In this document: in pieces, positions 23,601 through 32,871 of the stretch
How the letters are laid out: every line of letters begins with the position of its first letter
Position numbering within the stretch: position 1 is the stretch's first letter
Source of the DNA: Pseudocercospora fijiensis CIRAD86
Taxonomy: Eukaryota; Ascomycota; Dothideomycetes; Mycosphaerellales; Mycosphaerellaceae
Direction: 5' to 3'
Length of the DNA: 64,000 nt
Assembly: GCF_000340215.1 (NCBI RefSeq)
Contig: NW_006921539.1
Span: forward strand, 1,002,507-1,066,506
The notes under the pieces: model-generated
Told to the model about the DNA's origin: nothing
Database searches by the model: none
What the model saw: only the letters and a program-made list of their open reading frames with translations
Translations under genes and position numbers: made by a program

Positions 23601-24851
23601 AGGATTTTGGGCATCTGCTTGAAAGCCGTACCCGCGTGTGACGGAGAGGTAGAGTCGACATCCAGTATTGGTTGAGGCCATAAGGGCAAGCTTCGTCGTC
23701 TCTGCGGCCAAAAGCACACTGAGTGAGACAAGATGCACATCTCTGCCGGTGAGCAAGTCTGTCCTGCTTTGGAAGAGGCCGCCTGCATTTTGAAGTAGCG
23801 AAGCCAAGGGACGCATCAAACCTGGCGTGAGAGAGTTGGGGTCGTTAACGTGCCAGACTCGTATCTCGCTTGCCTTGCTCAGCGTCCACAGTAGATTCCG
23901 GGAGTCGTCAATGACTATCTGCTTGAAAGACTTTGATGGTGATGCGGGACTAAACAGTGAGCCCACGGCGGTAATACGGCTCGTGAGCTGACTGCCAATG
24001 CTGCCCGAGGTGTGATTGATTCTCTGACATTTTCCACTGAACCAGCCTTCCTCCTGCTGATAGTGGAATTCGTAAATGTCATCGCTGTGCTCGCCAGAAA
24101 AGAAGATGCGACCAGTCTTCCTGGATGCGACAATATTGGTGACATTGATGCCACTAATATTGATCTTCATCTTGGTGTCGTACAAGTTGACAGTGGGAGC
24201 GCCATTGGCATTGACGGACTTGGCAGTACCAAGCAGCAGCATCTCATGCTGTGTGCAAACAACAATCATGTGCTTGATGTCTTCCACAAAAACACCCGGT
24301 TTTGGTGGCACGAGTCGTACGGCAGTGATGGGCTGAGGAGCATCTTCATATCCAATAATATCGGGATTGGCTGCAGTGTAGTCCCAGAGATATAAGCAAT
24401 TGTCAAGCGCAATCCATGCATGCCCCAGAGGCGCAAATATGCCCATCAGAACTGCCATCTGTGCATCATTCATTTGAGCCAGTACGCGCTGTGGAAGCTC
24501 ATATGTCTTCTGCTCCTGGAAAGGCTGTAGCGCTTGATTTGTGGGCTGCTCATACTCTCCACTGATGCCTTGAGCTATATAGTTCTCCAGCTGCGGGAAC
24601 TGCTCCTCCCATTGCAGCGTCAAATCGATGGATTTGGCTGCTTTTTGTGCCAGTGTCTCCTTGGTCGAGCTCGGCGACTGTGTGGGCACATTCGCAGACT
24701 GTGACGGCGCTGCTCTCTCCCTCAGCGACTCAGCTTGAGGGCCAAATATTGTCTGGCCTGGACGTTTCTGCTGCTGTTGCGGCGCCGGAGTGTTGATGAA
24801 ATTGCCAGGCACCGGCCGCTGAGGTGTCGCCGGCGGCGCAGCGGACGCCAT
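20691..24851 (-). CDS. NUP170: Nucleoporin Nup170/Nup155 family
   Basis: A single uninterrupted exon of 1386 aa encodes a large non-FG nucleoporin of the inner ring of the nuclear pore complex, homologous to yeast Nup157/Nup170 and animal Nup155. The first 80 or so residues are Pro/Gln/Ser-rich and disordered. A beta-propeller region follows (about 100-520; LGHAWIALDNCLYLWDY and RKTGRIFFSGEHSDDIYEF are characteristic). The rest is an alpha-helical solenoid to the end (RMVGRIRDVLR). The length fits the family. The start MASAAPPATPQ is the only in-frame Met upstream of the conserved part. The gene is divergent from AIM41, with 419 bp between start codons. No breaks are seen. Confidence 0.95.
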   Translation of the reverse strand: MASAAPPATPQRPVPGNFINTPAPQQQQKRPGQTIFGPQAESLRERAAPSQSANVPTQSPSSTKETLAQKAAKSIDLTLQWEEQFPQLENYIAQGISGEYEQPTNQALQPFQEQKTYELPQRVLAQMNDAQMAVLMGIFAPLGHAWIALDNCLYLWDYTAANPDIIGYEDAPQPITAVRLVPPKPGVFVEDIKHMIVVCTQHEMLLLGTAKSVNANGAPTVNLYDTKMKINISGINVTNIVASRKTGRIFFSGEHSDDIYEFHYQQEEGWFSGKCQRINHTSGSIGSQLTSRITAVGSLFSPASPSKSFKQIVIDDSRNLLWTLSKASEIRVWHVNDPNSLTPGLMRPLASLLQNAGGLFQSRTDLLTGRDVHLVSLSVLLAAETTKLALMASTNTGCRLYLSVTRGYGFQADAQNPPSSIQISHIRFPARDPNAPVNPAQSRQTALAPYQQPSGPSSQVDSTSTYLLGIETAYRFPPGYWMAYQRDPNNPTRNRKVFCVATDTGRLKMQRDVNMTSPFIEYGQWIPVSDELYEIAELTDPFGATKQPVGFGNELAVQFDQRSAEFAIVTASGIQTIRRRRLVDMFASLMKYGSKDEEGTEGDIKRFIRTYGRGETAATALAVACGQGVDMDGTRIATVSDPEVLEKARKVFVEYGGSPEYNANAVVADNRAPEEDVKPSPRFEGISIFVARLARSVWRSKIIVDNPKPGFNGPRFVPGVSLDKLKDLQRYLTSLLGFLDRNRTFIDGMSGPSTLSRVKTRQEEIALRGEHSYMHGMLNLIESINEGISFVVVLFDERIEDILALLHEESRRRALDLTFQALFVSPEGRDLAKELVKAIVNRNISNGSNVDTVAEALRRRCGSFCSADDVVIFKAQEAIKRATETGAQSEPGRALLNESQRLFQKCAASLSDEYLKRAVEDYVSAAFYAGAIQLCLTVANEKDKAKRAWAWMKDGALDADPRRDSAYAPRRRAYELIFAVITHLDAATANAPELEEDGKRSLAQKRRTEAYDIINNSDDYAFLTDLYDFYINIQNQPDRLLAITNPFVVEYLRKKSSEHSNGSRLYADLLWRYFSHYNDYLQAATVQLDLARCDIDIPLDERIEYLSLARANASTRQTIITDSRQSKQRLLREVSDLLDIAEVQQELLERLRAETRIQDPERKQQLVDALNGQILPVERLFMDYAEAAKYHDICILLYKVADHRNPGDIKASWMQLIRDTSAETIAVHGKKLKAWEAVGMTVHSLGRRLGTSPSTFPVNTLLPLLEEYAIEPRQEHPPDTWAIDLMLDLEIPAETLLPVVETMYYSNAHPWNSASKKRKLAEKMVYLVQRWFADSERSGERALFGSEENLSLVMECLNSLARDNSSGQEGREGALRMVGRIRDVLR

Positions 24852-25270
24852 ATTGGACGCGAATGTATGCGCAGTGGGGGTGCGCTATCGACGATGCAAG
24901 AATGGAGCTGGAGAAGTGTCTCTAATGTTTCTTTGTGCTGGCCAGCAGCTCGCAGCAGAGGAAGAGGTTGGGCCTCGCGGTCGTGGCATGCGGCGGTGGT
25001 GGACCTCGTTGGCGCTGTCGTGATGTCGTGATATGGAAGCGATCTGGTTTGATGCAGGTTCGCTCTATTATATTGATTTGGCGCAATGGTATGCTCACTC
25101 ACTTACATCTGAAGCGAAGCTCTCACTCCAAACTTTCGACAAACGCGAGAGGAGCGCGTCTCACTCGCTTGACCTTCCGCTTTTTTAGATTAGTCAGCCA
25201 TACATCTTTCACCACCAAGGCAGCCCAAGGCCAATGATTGCGTTTCTTCTCCATCACACAAAACATCACC
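24852..25270. promoter_or_regulatory. Shared upstream region of NUP170 and AIM41
   Basis: A 419 bp stretch lies between two divergent start codons and must hold the promoters or 5' leaders of both genes. No specific motif is assigned. Confidence 0.5.
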
Positions 25271-25861
25271 ATGTCTCTCAACACATCGCGCATGCTGCTT
25301 CGAAGCAGAATAGCATCACGAAACAACTGGATCTGCCCGCAATGTCGCGCCTACGCAGCAGCAGCTTCGGGTACAGCTGCACCTCCAAGTCCTCTGCTTG
25401 GCAAGCTCAAGAATGACCTCAAAACCGCCATGCGCGAAAAAGACACGAATCGATTGAACGTGCTGCGAGGCGTCATTGCCGATGTCACAAACTCAGCCAA
25501 GACATCGAACCCGATCAAGACAGATATGCAGCTATTAGCACTTCTACGGAAACGGGCTTCTGCTGCTAAGGCTGCGAGTGAAGAGTTCAAGGCTGCTGGG
25601 AGAGAGGATTTGGTGGAGAAGGAGCAGTCGCAAGTCAATGTTCTCGATGAATATGCAGGGCAGGTCGAGACCATGTCTGAGAACGAGATCAAGGATGCTG
25701 TCACAAAAGTGGTCGATGAGGCCAAGGCAGCTGCCGAGAGTGTCAAAATCAACATGGGAGACATTTTGAAGAAGATCCTCGGACCCGGTGGCAGCTTGGA
25801 AGGCAAGCCTGTTGACAGGTCAGAGGTCGCACGGGTTGTCAAGCAGACGTTGGGACAATGA
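25271..25861 (+). CDS. AIM41: Mitochondrial Aim41-like protein (YqeY/GatB-like domain)
   Basis: 196 aa from an ATG in a strong context (ATCACCATGTCT); an in-frame ATG 33 bp upstream has a weaker context. The N-terminus (MSLNTSRMLLRSRIASRN) is rich in Arg/Ser/Leu without acids, as in mitochondrial presequences, and is followed by CPQCRAYAAAAS. From about residue 50 the YqeY-type helical domain is clear: LKNDLKTAMREKDTNRLNVLRGVIADV, then the LRKRASAAKAASEEF region, and a C-terminal MGDILKKILG..VDRSEVARVVKQTLG. Yeast Aim41 is a mitochondrial protein of poorly defined role; bacterial YqeY and the GatB C-terminal domain are linked to tRNA amidotransferase. Intronless and intact. Confidence 0.93.
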   Translation: MSLNTSRMLLRSRIASRNNWICPQCRAYAAAASGTAAPPSPLLGKLKNDLKTAMREKDTNRLNVLRGVIADVTNSAKTSNPIKTDMQLLALLRKRASAAKAASEEFKAAGREDLVEKEQSQVNVLDEYAGQVETMSENEIKDAVTKVVDEAKAAAESVKINMGDILKKILGPGGSLEGKPVDRSEVARVVKQTLGQ

Positions 25862-26406
25862 TCCTCCGATCAAAGAGAACGACTGCCGCAAAACAGCGCG
25901 TGGCATGGCACATCCTCGGCTGCCAGGTTGCGTCTCTACACCACGTAATGGCCTTGGGTGCGTGTCATAGCGTGCAGATTGATACACCGAACGCGAAGCG
26001 ATGCTGTTGATGAAAGACTGCGCGATTGACTGAGTTGGAACCGCACTTCTGACCAGTGTTGCTCTTGCTCCCTCGGAATATTCGACTTTTGCTGTTGCTT
26101 AGCGAGGCGTTTGGGGATAGTGACATGGATGTCAAGGATGTAACAAAAAGTTCAAAGCTGTATCATAGCTGTATAGATCCAAATCTCAACTCGACATGTG
26201 TATATCGTGTTCTGCTGCACCCATGCTCCGATCCCGCCTCATTTGGTCCCAAGAATATCAGACATCCTCGCGTCCGACCTCAATTTTACTCCTGAAACAA
26301 CACAACTCCCAAATCCGCCTCTTTTGCAAGAGATCACGAAAAGATCAAGAGGCAATTGATCGACGAGAATAACACAAATATCGAAGACTCAAAATCATTG
26401 GGAAAA
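25862..26406. other. Intergenic, 545 bp
   Basis: Contains the 3' end of AIM41 and the upstream region of the TMEM97-like gene. I see no further gene. Confidence 0.5.
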
Positions 26407-27178
26407 ATGGCTTCCTTCCGCCGCACCCTCGACTACATCTACCTCACTTTCTTCCTCATTCACATCCCCATCGTGTTCTGTAAGGAAAAGCTTCGCCATG
26501 GCACCTATGAATCTTCAAGAACCCGTACTGATTCGGATCGCTAGGCGTTGACATCTATCCCCTCTACCCACCCTCCCTAATCCCAACCTTCATGACCGAT
26601 CTCCGCACCTGGTACATCCACACCTACAACGACCAATTCTTTGTGAAGCCCCCAGCTTGGTTTACGGTGTACGTCACAAAATCCCTCAACTCTCAACTCT
26701 TGCCCTCTGACTAACGTATTCGGACTTCCACAGGTATATGTGGATGGAATTGATCGTAAGCCTCCCAATTACTTCACCCTATCTCCCTTCTCTGAACTCG
26801 CTGACGCTCACTTTAGTACCACATTCCCCTCTCCCTCTACGCAATCCAAGCTCTATGGTCCAATAACGATCCCAAAACCCCAATCCATTTACTCATCTAC
26901 GCAATACAGACTGCTGTGACCACAGCTACATGTATTGCGGATTATATGAGTTGGAACTCGCATTCGAATGAGCAAAAATTGGAGTTGGGGAAGTTATATG
27001 TGCCGTATTTAATGGTTTGTGAGTATTTATCACTGCCTTTCTGCATGGAGAGTAGGAGCAAAAGCTGATTCTGTGTGAAGCGGTATTCATGGGCGTTGAT
27101 ATGTATAGTCGACTTGTGGGAGCTGTGAGTGGGAGATATCTTGGTGGGAGAGACGGGGCTAGTAAGAAGAGGATCTAG
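26407..27178 (+). CDS. TMEM97/EXPERA-domain membrane protein, five exons
   Basis: 172 aa after splicing of exons 26407-26479, 26545-26668, 26734-26755, 26817-27018 and 27081-27178. All introns are GT..AG and 61-66 bp. The protein is a four-helix EXPERA-domain protein like mammalian TMEM97 (sigma-2 receptor) and the emopamil-binding family, which act in sterol handling at the ER. Visible landmarks are RRTLDYIYLTFFLIHIPIV (helix 1), VDIYPLYP, KPPAWFTVYMWMELIYHIPL (helix 2), the IQTAVTTATCIADYM helix and LGKLYVPYLMV. The last residues SKKRI form a KKXX dilysine signal, which would return it to the ER. The 22-nt third exon is very short but keeps phase and the conserved WMELI block. Confidence 0.88.
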
Positions 27179-27302
27179 GTGCGTCTGTTCGAGTGCTCCT
27201 GTATCTGGATCAAGGCTGACTGGAGCAGACTCATGACTAGTCAAGCTCTTCACTGCACCATCTTCGCGCGAATGATCTCGAGCTATGCTAAGTAGTAAAT
27301 CA

Positions 27303-27755
27303 CTATATGCTTTTCCGTAGAACTTTCGGAACATCCCTCTCTGCAGGCAGATTCCTCTGGAACTCTTCGGCCTCCGTCTTGAACGTAATCTCCCATTCAT
27401 CCTCGTATTGCGGAGACCATGTACGCTCACGTCCAAGTATAGCTTTCGTACGAGCACTGGAAACACAAAACTTGAACAGCGTCACCAGTCCCCCGCATTA
27501 GGGCGAAGCATGCTTGGCCACAAAAGCCAATGCCGCTCTCGAAGAAATCTCATACGTAAAAGCGCCGGGAGCGTGTATGAGGCCATCATTCAGAATTTCT
27601 TCTATCCAGAGTGCGAAGAGCAACCCCGGTGGGCGACTGAATCTTGATAGACCATGGCGGAGAAGCGGACCTAATGGCGACCAGAACCCTCCATACCTAT
27701 ACGGGGTGACAATGAACCCAAAGGCAGGGATTGATTTGTCAAGGTAACAGTTCAA
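27303..27755 (-). pseudogene. Relic of an NAD(P)-dependent epimerase/dehydratase-like gene (uncertain)
   Basis: One minus-strand frame runs from about 27755 to the stop at 27303-27305 and is interrupted only by a TAA near 27498. Before it reads IHAPGAFTYEISSRAALAFVAKHASP; after it reads TLFKFCVSSARTKAILGRERTWSPQYEDEWE. The second part resembles the C-terminus of fungal extended SDRs (SSRTRAxxLGWxPxYTDxWE). A CAA-to-TAA change would explain the stop. No nucleotide-binding N-terminus is found upstream, so it is at best a 3' fragment. It lies tail-on to the P450 gene. The assignment rests on weak pattern similarity only. Confidence 0.35.
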
Positions 27756-27886
27756 GCTGGGCCCTGCAGAAAGGCATGTTACATCTACTCTACTCTTAGC
27801 TCCGAATCCCTAACTAGTTCAAACAAGCCATTTGGAGAATCTGATAACTTGCTGGCAATTTGATCTATAGTTACCATCGTGCATTC

Positions 27887-29595
27887 TTACAACGTTCTTT
27901 CCTTACGCCGGACTTGAAGAGTTGTCTTCGGTGGGGGCGTATGAATGGGACCCCAGACGAAATTCGGCGGTCGCTCTGGCAAATGTTGGACGTCATAATT
28001 CATCAGCATGTAAGCAAAGAGCATCTTGAGCTCTTGTTGAATGAAGAAGCGCCCGGGACTGTTTTTTATTGTTAGAAACAAAGCACTGCCAAAAGCCCAG
28101 TAGAGTAGTCTTACCATGCATGCCGGCCGTGTCCAAATGGAAGGAAGTCTTGACTTGTTGTCACAAAGCTTTTGCTCTGGTGCTTGAGATACTCTTGGGA
28201 GTTTTTATCTTCCGGATTGGCCGCTTCATATGCCTCACGACTTCGAGAGAATCGGAATGCATCGTAGACGTGTGGATTTTCGTACACATCGGCGTCGTAA
28301 TGGCGCTCTTCTGCGGCTACCGAGATGTATTGACCATAAGGCACCAGCATGCCGTCTGGAGTGCGTACGCCCTCAGGCGCCAAAACCTTGCGAGTGACAG
28401 CGTAGGTGATATTGAGCAATCGCATACTCTCCCGCAAAGCGGAGTCGGCGCGGACAAGCTTGTTCACAGCTTGCTTGGACCACACGCCATCGTGCTCACG
28501 GTATACCCTCTCTGCTTCTTCCCGTAGTCCTTCAACGTATCCAAGCTTAGGATCAGAGCCAAATAAGTCAATCAACGCCGCGGAGATTGTGAGAAGGGTG
28601 GTGTGATTTGCGGCAAATTCAATGGCCATCAAAGACCTCGTCACCTTGTATGGCTGGAGCATATCAAGCCTTCCTTCTTTCTTCGCAGTGCGGATGTGCC
28701 AAGTGATGTAATCTTCTGGAATTTCAATGGTGGATCCTGGCTTCGACTCCGCCTCCTCCATCTCGATCATCCTCTTCCGGAAGAATGGTAGCACCGCTCT
28801 GGCTATTTTCCAGTGATGCCAATGGTTTGGTATGGCAATGATCGGCATGAGGAAGGGTTTGGCAATGTTGGGCAGCAGTTGATTAAAGAAGAGACATGAG
28901 ATAACGGCATCGGCGAATGCGCGACCTGCTCGAAGGAACTGCTTATCCCTGCAGAGTGGCTCACCTACAAAGAAATAGTTGCTGACGCTGGCCACAAGGT
29001 GTGTCATGGAATCCATAATGTTGATTGTCTTCCATTGCTGGGTGTCCTTGCCCCAGAGCTCATCAAAGGCGTCGCAGATGCCCTGCCACGTGCGTGGAAT
29101 AACTTCGCCAACCTTCCGAGCCATGTTTTGGTGGACCACGTGCTCATGGTAGAGGTCTTTGAGAATTTGCGAATCAGTGAAGGCATAGTCCCCGGCAAGA
29201 GCATCGTAGTGGGCGGCACCAGTGCTCAACACCGAGTCAGGCTGCTCAAGAATCCAGCCTAGCTTCTCGTTCGGAAGCACGACGTGTTTGCCACCGAGAA
29301 CATCTGGCAAAATATATGCTTGGCCTTGCTTGCCGTACTATCTGCTGTTAGCTCCGTTCAACGTTAGATCAGGTCAAATGCATACCTTCTTGTATCCCTC
29401 ACTATACCACCTTCGCATGCTTGCAAGGGCAGACCAGGTAGCGAGATACTCGGCGCCAGGCCAGTTCCCGCTCTTGCCCATCCATGGTATGTCGGGCAAC
29501 TTGGTTCTACTCCGTGATGTGAGAGATCCAAGAGCCGTCAAGATCCAGACAACAAATGCAATCGCCACGACTGGGTGGTCCGTGATGAGCTCCAT
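27887..29595 (-). CDS. Cytochrome P450, ent-kaurene-oxidase-like, three exons
   Basis: 534 aa from exons 29386-29595, 28115-29337 and 27887-28058; introns are 48 and 56 bp with GT..AG ends. It starts MELITDHPVVAIAFVVWILTALGSL, an N-terminal ER anchor, followed by the LPDIPWMGKSG hinge. The I-helix reads EFAANHTT (about 310-317) rather than AGxDT, as in CYP68/ent-kaurene-oxidase-type fungal P450s. ExxR is ESMR (about 373-376). The heme loop FLPFGHGRHACPGRFF (Cys about 478) is created across the last intron. All catalytic features are intact. It would be a heme monooxygenase at the ER needing a P450 reductase; the substrate cannot be told. It is divergent from the DPBB gene, and no terpene cyclase or PKS is nearby. 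Confidence 0.93.
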
Positions 29596-30272
29596 AGCGA
29601 ATTGTGCGTGCAAATGATTGCTCCAGTGCTGTCCGGCGGCGAGCAGCGCTCTATAGACTGTTACTGTACGCCAGCCGATACTGGCCCCTTCAGGCTCGAA
29701 GTGCACTGGAGAAGAAGGCAAGGCTAGGCGCTCAGCGCTGTTCTCAGTGCATGTTACCGCGACAATAAGGTGGTCAGCTTGCTCGCTCAAAGCTGCAAGT
29801 CTGGCGGAAGTGCCCCTTCCCGAGCAACATGTGATCCGTTGACCCTTGCCAACAGACGATTGGTGCTGATCCTCAGCATCCATGCAGCATCGGCCGCTTC
29901 CCGAGGGCTACACGGCGAGCACATCTTAGTGCGAATACGCTCGTTATTGTACGAGACGCTCGCTTCGATCTGATGTGTTGAGCGATGCGGTCGCGGTCAA
30001 CAATGATGTCTACCTGTCACCATATACACCCTCCTTCAAGGTTTCGGTGCTGTTGCAACCCCTGCACGGAAGGCTATTCGGCGCCAAAAACTCACGTCTC
30101 ATTTCCTCTTCCACCGGCCATGCCATGCCGAATTTCACGATGCGCTGTAGAGTTCCTCCTCCGCAACATCAGCACCACGCGTGTCTGCTCCGGCGTACTG
30201 CGGTAGGCGATTGTCGATATTTGCATTTTCGGGAGAAGATATCGTAGAAGTGCCGGGAGGCTTGCGAAGAGA
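29596..30272. promoter_or_regulatory. Shared upstream region of the P450 and DPBB genes
   Basis: A 677 bp stretch lies between two divergent start codons. An upstream frame continues the P450 frame to 29883, but the membrane anchor starts at 29595, so the extension is unlikely to be coding. Confidence 0.45.
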
Positions 30273-31376
30273 ATGGCCAGCGAGAAAGACCTCGAAGCAG
30301 GAGGGAATGCCTGCCAAAATGCGAAAGACAATGCGAGAAGATATGGAGAGCAAGCGTCAGAGCAGATGGGGCATGATAGAAGCCAGCGTATAAGACGAGT
30401 TCCGGTGCCCAGACCGGATGCGCCGAGCACACCATTTGGTCCTCCTGACCCTCCTGGAGGACCAAGACCAGATCACGGACAGAGCTATAACCCTGAAAGA
30501 CACCAGTATAATCATGGAGTTAGCATACCGGCGGACGCAAGTGATGTCGTGTCGGAACATCGTTCTGAAGACAAGAAGATGCCAATAGTGAAGGAGGACC
30601 AAGTCCCTGACTGGGAGCATGTGAGGGCGATGCCGAAGCGGAAAGCGGTGAATGGCTCGCATGTGAAAAGTGAAGGTGAAGTTGTGGCGCCGCATCAGTT
30701 TGCGCCTCAATTGCGAAATACAAAAACGGCGGCATTGGCGAATGTCTACCCTCACCACGACACCAACCTCAACACCACCAAGCTTCTCGACAGACTCTTT
30801 CCACCCCACAAGAAGTACTTCCACACATTCTCAAGAAGAACCTTCCTCATCATCCTCATCGGCATCATGCTCTCCATCACTGCTCTCGTCATCGGTTTGG
30901 CCGCTGGCCTCTCCGCTTCTCAGTGCGTAACTCAGACTCGAGCTTCGGAAACAGACCTGTACTGACTTGATCTAGCCCAACTGCTCCACCAGCGGCGGTG
31001 GGCGCCGGCGCCACCACTGGCTGGGTCACGTACAACCCGTACACTCCAGGCGCTACGGGTAAGCACAACGCACATTCAGTGAGCTTCGCGGCACTTGCTA
31101 ACAATCTCAGGCGCTTGTGGCTGGGACGCCAACGACAGCGACTATGTCACCGCCATTGGCCATGCCTTCTTCGATGGTGACGCCAATCCGAACCTCAACC
31201 CAAAGTGCGGTCAGATGATCCGCGCTCAGTACAACGGCAAGAGTGTCGACGTCAAGGTCATCGACTCCTGCGGTGCCTGCAGCGAGAATGATCTCGACAT
31301 GGCCATGGGCCCGTTCCACGCCCTCACAGGTCAGACTACCGGCAAGATCAGCCCGATCGAGTGGGTGTTTCTTTAG
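30273..31376 (+). CDS. Membrane-anchored RlpA-like double-psi beta-barrel protein, three exons
   Basis: 332 aa from exons 30273-30922, 30976-31058 and 31111-31376. Introns are 53 and 52 bp; the second has a perfect TGCTAAC branch point. Residues 1-185 are hydrophilic, Pro/His/Lys-rich and cytosolic by prediction. A single membrane segment (RRTFLIILIGIMLSITALVI, about 188-212) has basic residues on its N-side, giving a type II orientation. The outside part has a short Pro/Ala linker and a domain starting GWVTYNPYTPGATGACGW and ending VIDSCGACSENDLDMAMGPFHAL, the double-psi beta-barrel fold of RlpA, barwin and expansin-like proteins. These act on cell wall polymers or bind them; enzymatic activity is not assured. 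All four expected Cys are present. Confidence 0.88.
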
Positions 31377-32406
31377 GAACGATCACAAGTCATCACGGAC
31401 ATCATGAGACCTACCAGGGTAAAGGCTAGAGTAAAGGCTCGGGCTGGAAATATCGGAGGTCATTCATGCATTACGAACGGAGTTCACGGGCATTGGGAGC
31501 AGGGAAAGCCGGCTGGTTAGTACTGGCTATGACGAGATACCCAGGTGAAATAAGCAAAACGGATTGAGTGTACTTTGTGACGTCCCAGTAAGGCACACTG
31601 TTGTTCTGTGAAACCCGTGATACCTTCTTCGCTGACGATAGCTGTCGCTAGTGGTTCGCGTGGAGCGCTCTCTGGGATCACAAATTGCCAACGTTGGTCG
31701 TGCCTCGATGGGGGCAGAACAAGACTATTCCTCGTTTCCATCGAAGAACTGCCTGTCTGCGGCTGGACGCTCCGTGCCACCTGTCCTCGTGCGTTCGTGT
31801 AGCTTTCGAAGCCTGCCTGTTTGCCGGGCTTGTGCTACAGCAGCCACGTTGGCACGTTGAACAGTCCTATCCTGATCTGCCAACAAGGCGTAAGATTCTC
31901 GTGTTCCTATGACCGTCGTTCGCCGTGCTGATGCCAAAGTTCACGCGCCAGTCGCGTCTGATGTGAGGCTGTGGGCCGAATCTGCAGCTTTCTTCCCACA
32001 TGCCTAGTGGGTCCGCTTTTTGCCGAGCACAAGCAAGTGAAGCCAACGACATCGCCGTCGCCGTCGCCATCGCCGCTTCCTCCACTCTTGCACCCGAACG
32101 ACCACTGCCACATACCATATTGCTGCATCTCACCTGGCATCTCCGCGACACTCGCACCTACTGCGACTGCGCGAAATCACCTCGGCATACCGGCGCGATA
32201 CTTCCATTGCATCTCAAAGTGGGTGGCGATCTTGCCTGACATCCACAACATCACACCGACAAAGCGCGCTTGACGCCTCGAAGGCACCATCGCCTTCGCG
32301 ACAGACAAACATCTCATCACATTCATTCTCTGCCCAGCAAAGCGTACGCACACCCATGCCGATCCCTTCGAGGCACACCTGAGCCCCTACTTACTCTTCT
32401 TAGACC
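31377..32406. other. Intergenic, 1.0 kb
   Basis: No convincing gene. A CGCCGTCGCCGTCGCCATCGCC tract (about 32050-32075) makes low-complexity frames on both strands. Confidence 0.5.
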
Positions 32407-32871
32407 ATGTCATTCTACCGCGATCTCAACGAGCGTCATAGCTATCGGAAAGGAATATTCCTCGCTATCGCCGTGGGCTTAGCAGGACTATGCAGCATGT
32501 ATCCAGTGGCGTGCTTCAAGAACTACAGCAGCAAGGAGAAGGCGAAGCAGAAGGACAAAGTGGCGGATTTGGAGCATCGCCGGGAGGAGGAAGAGGAGTA
32601 TCGTCGCTCTCATCACCCGAGACGAGTCAGATATCATTCCTATTCGCCGCCGAGGATCGCTCACGTCCCTCACAATCGACGCCACCACTCTTCGTCACGA
32701 GTCCCGCATCGCCAGGAGAGTCGCCACCGACAGTATTGGGACGACGACGATCTGGAGCTGGATCGCCATCGGAGGAAACGGTCGCCATCCAACGATCGGG
32801 AGCTGGATCGCCAGCGTCGCCAGCGTCACCATGGTCATCCACCTCCGAGGCGCTATCACCACAGCTCATAG
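32407..32871 (+). CDS. Small Arg/His-rich protein with an N-terminal membrane helix (hypothetical)
   Basis: 154 aa. The N-terminus MSFYRDLNERHSYRKGIFLAIAVGLAGLCSM has a membrane helix at about 16-35. It is followed by a charged coil (KEKAKQKDKVADLEHRREEEEEYRR) and a strongly basic His/Arg/Ser tail with two ELDR-(H/Q)RR repeats. From 32490 on it shares DNA with the 948-aa frame in another register. One possibility is that both belong to one gene, with this N-terminus spliced into the long frame: a CTGAC branch point with a CGCCAG acceptor exists at about 32901-32916, but no consensus donor in the right phase was found. Unknown function. Confidence 0.4.
   Translation: MSFYRDLNERHSYRKGIFLAIAVGLAGLCSMYPVACFKNYSSKEKAKQKDKVADLEHRREEEEEYRRSHHPRRVRYHSYSPPRIAHVPHNRRHHSSSRVPHRQESRHRQYWDDDDLELDRHRRKRSPSNDRELDRQRRQRHHGHPPPRRYHHSS

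Noticed and set aside
25238..25270. Upstream ATG of AIM41
   Set aside because: The second ATG has a much better context and begins a typical mitochondrial presequence.
29596..29883. N-terminal extension of the P450 by 96 residues
   Set aside because: The membrane anchor begins at the Met at 29595; the extension has no conserved features and would place the anchor internally.
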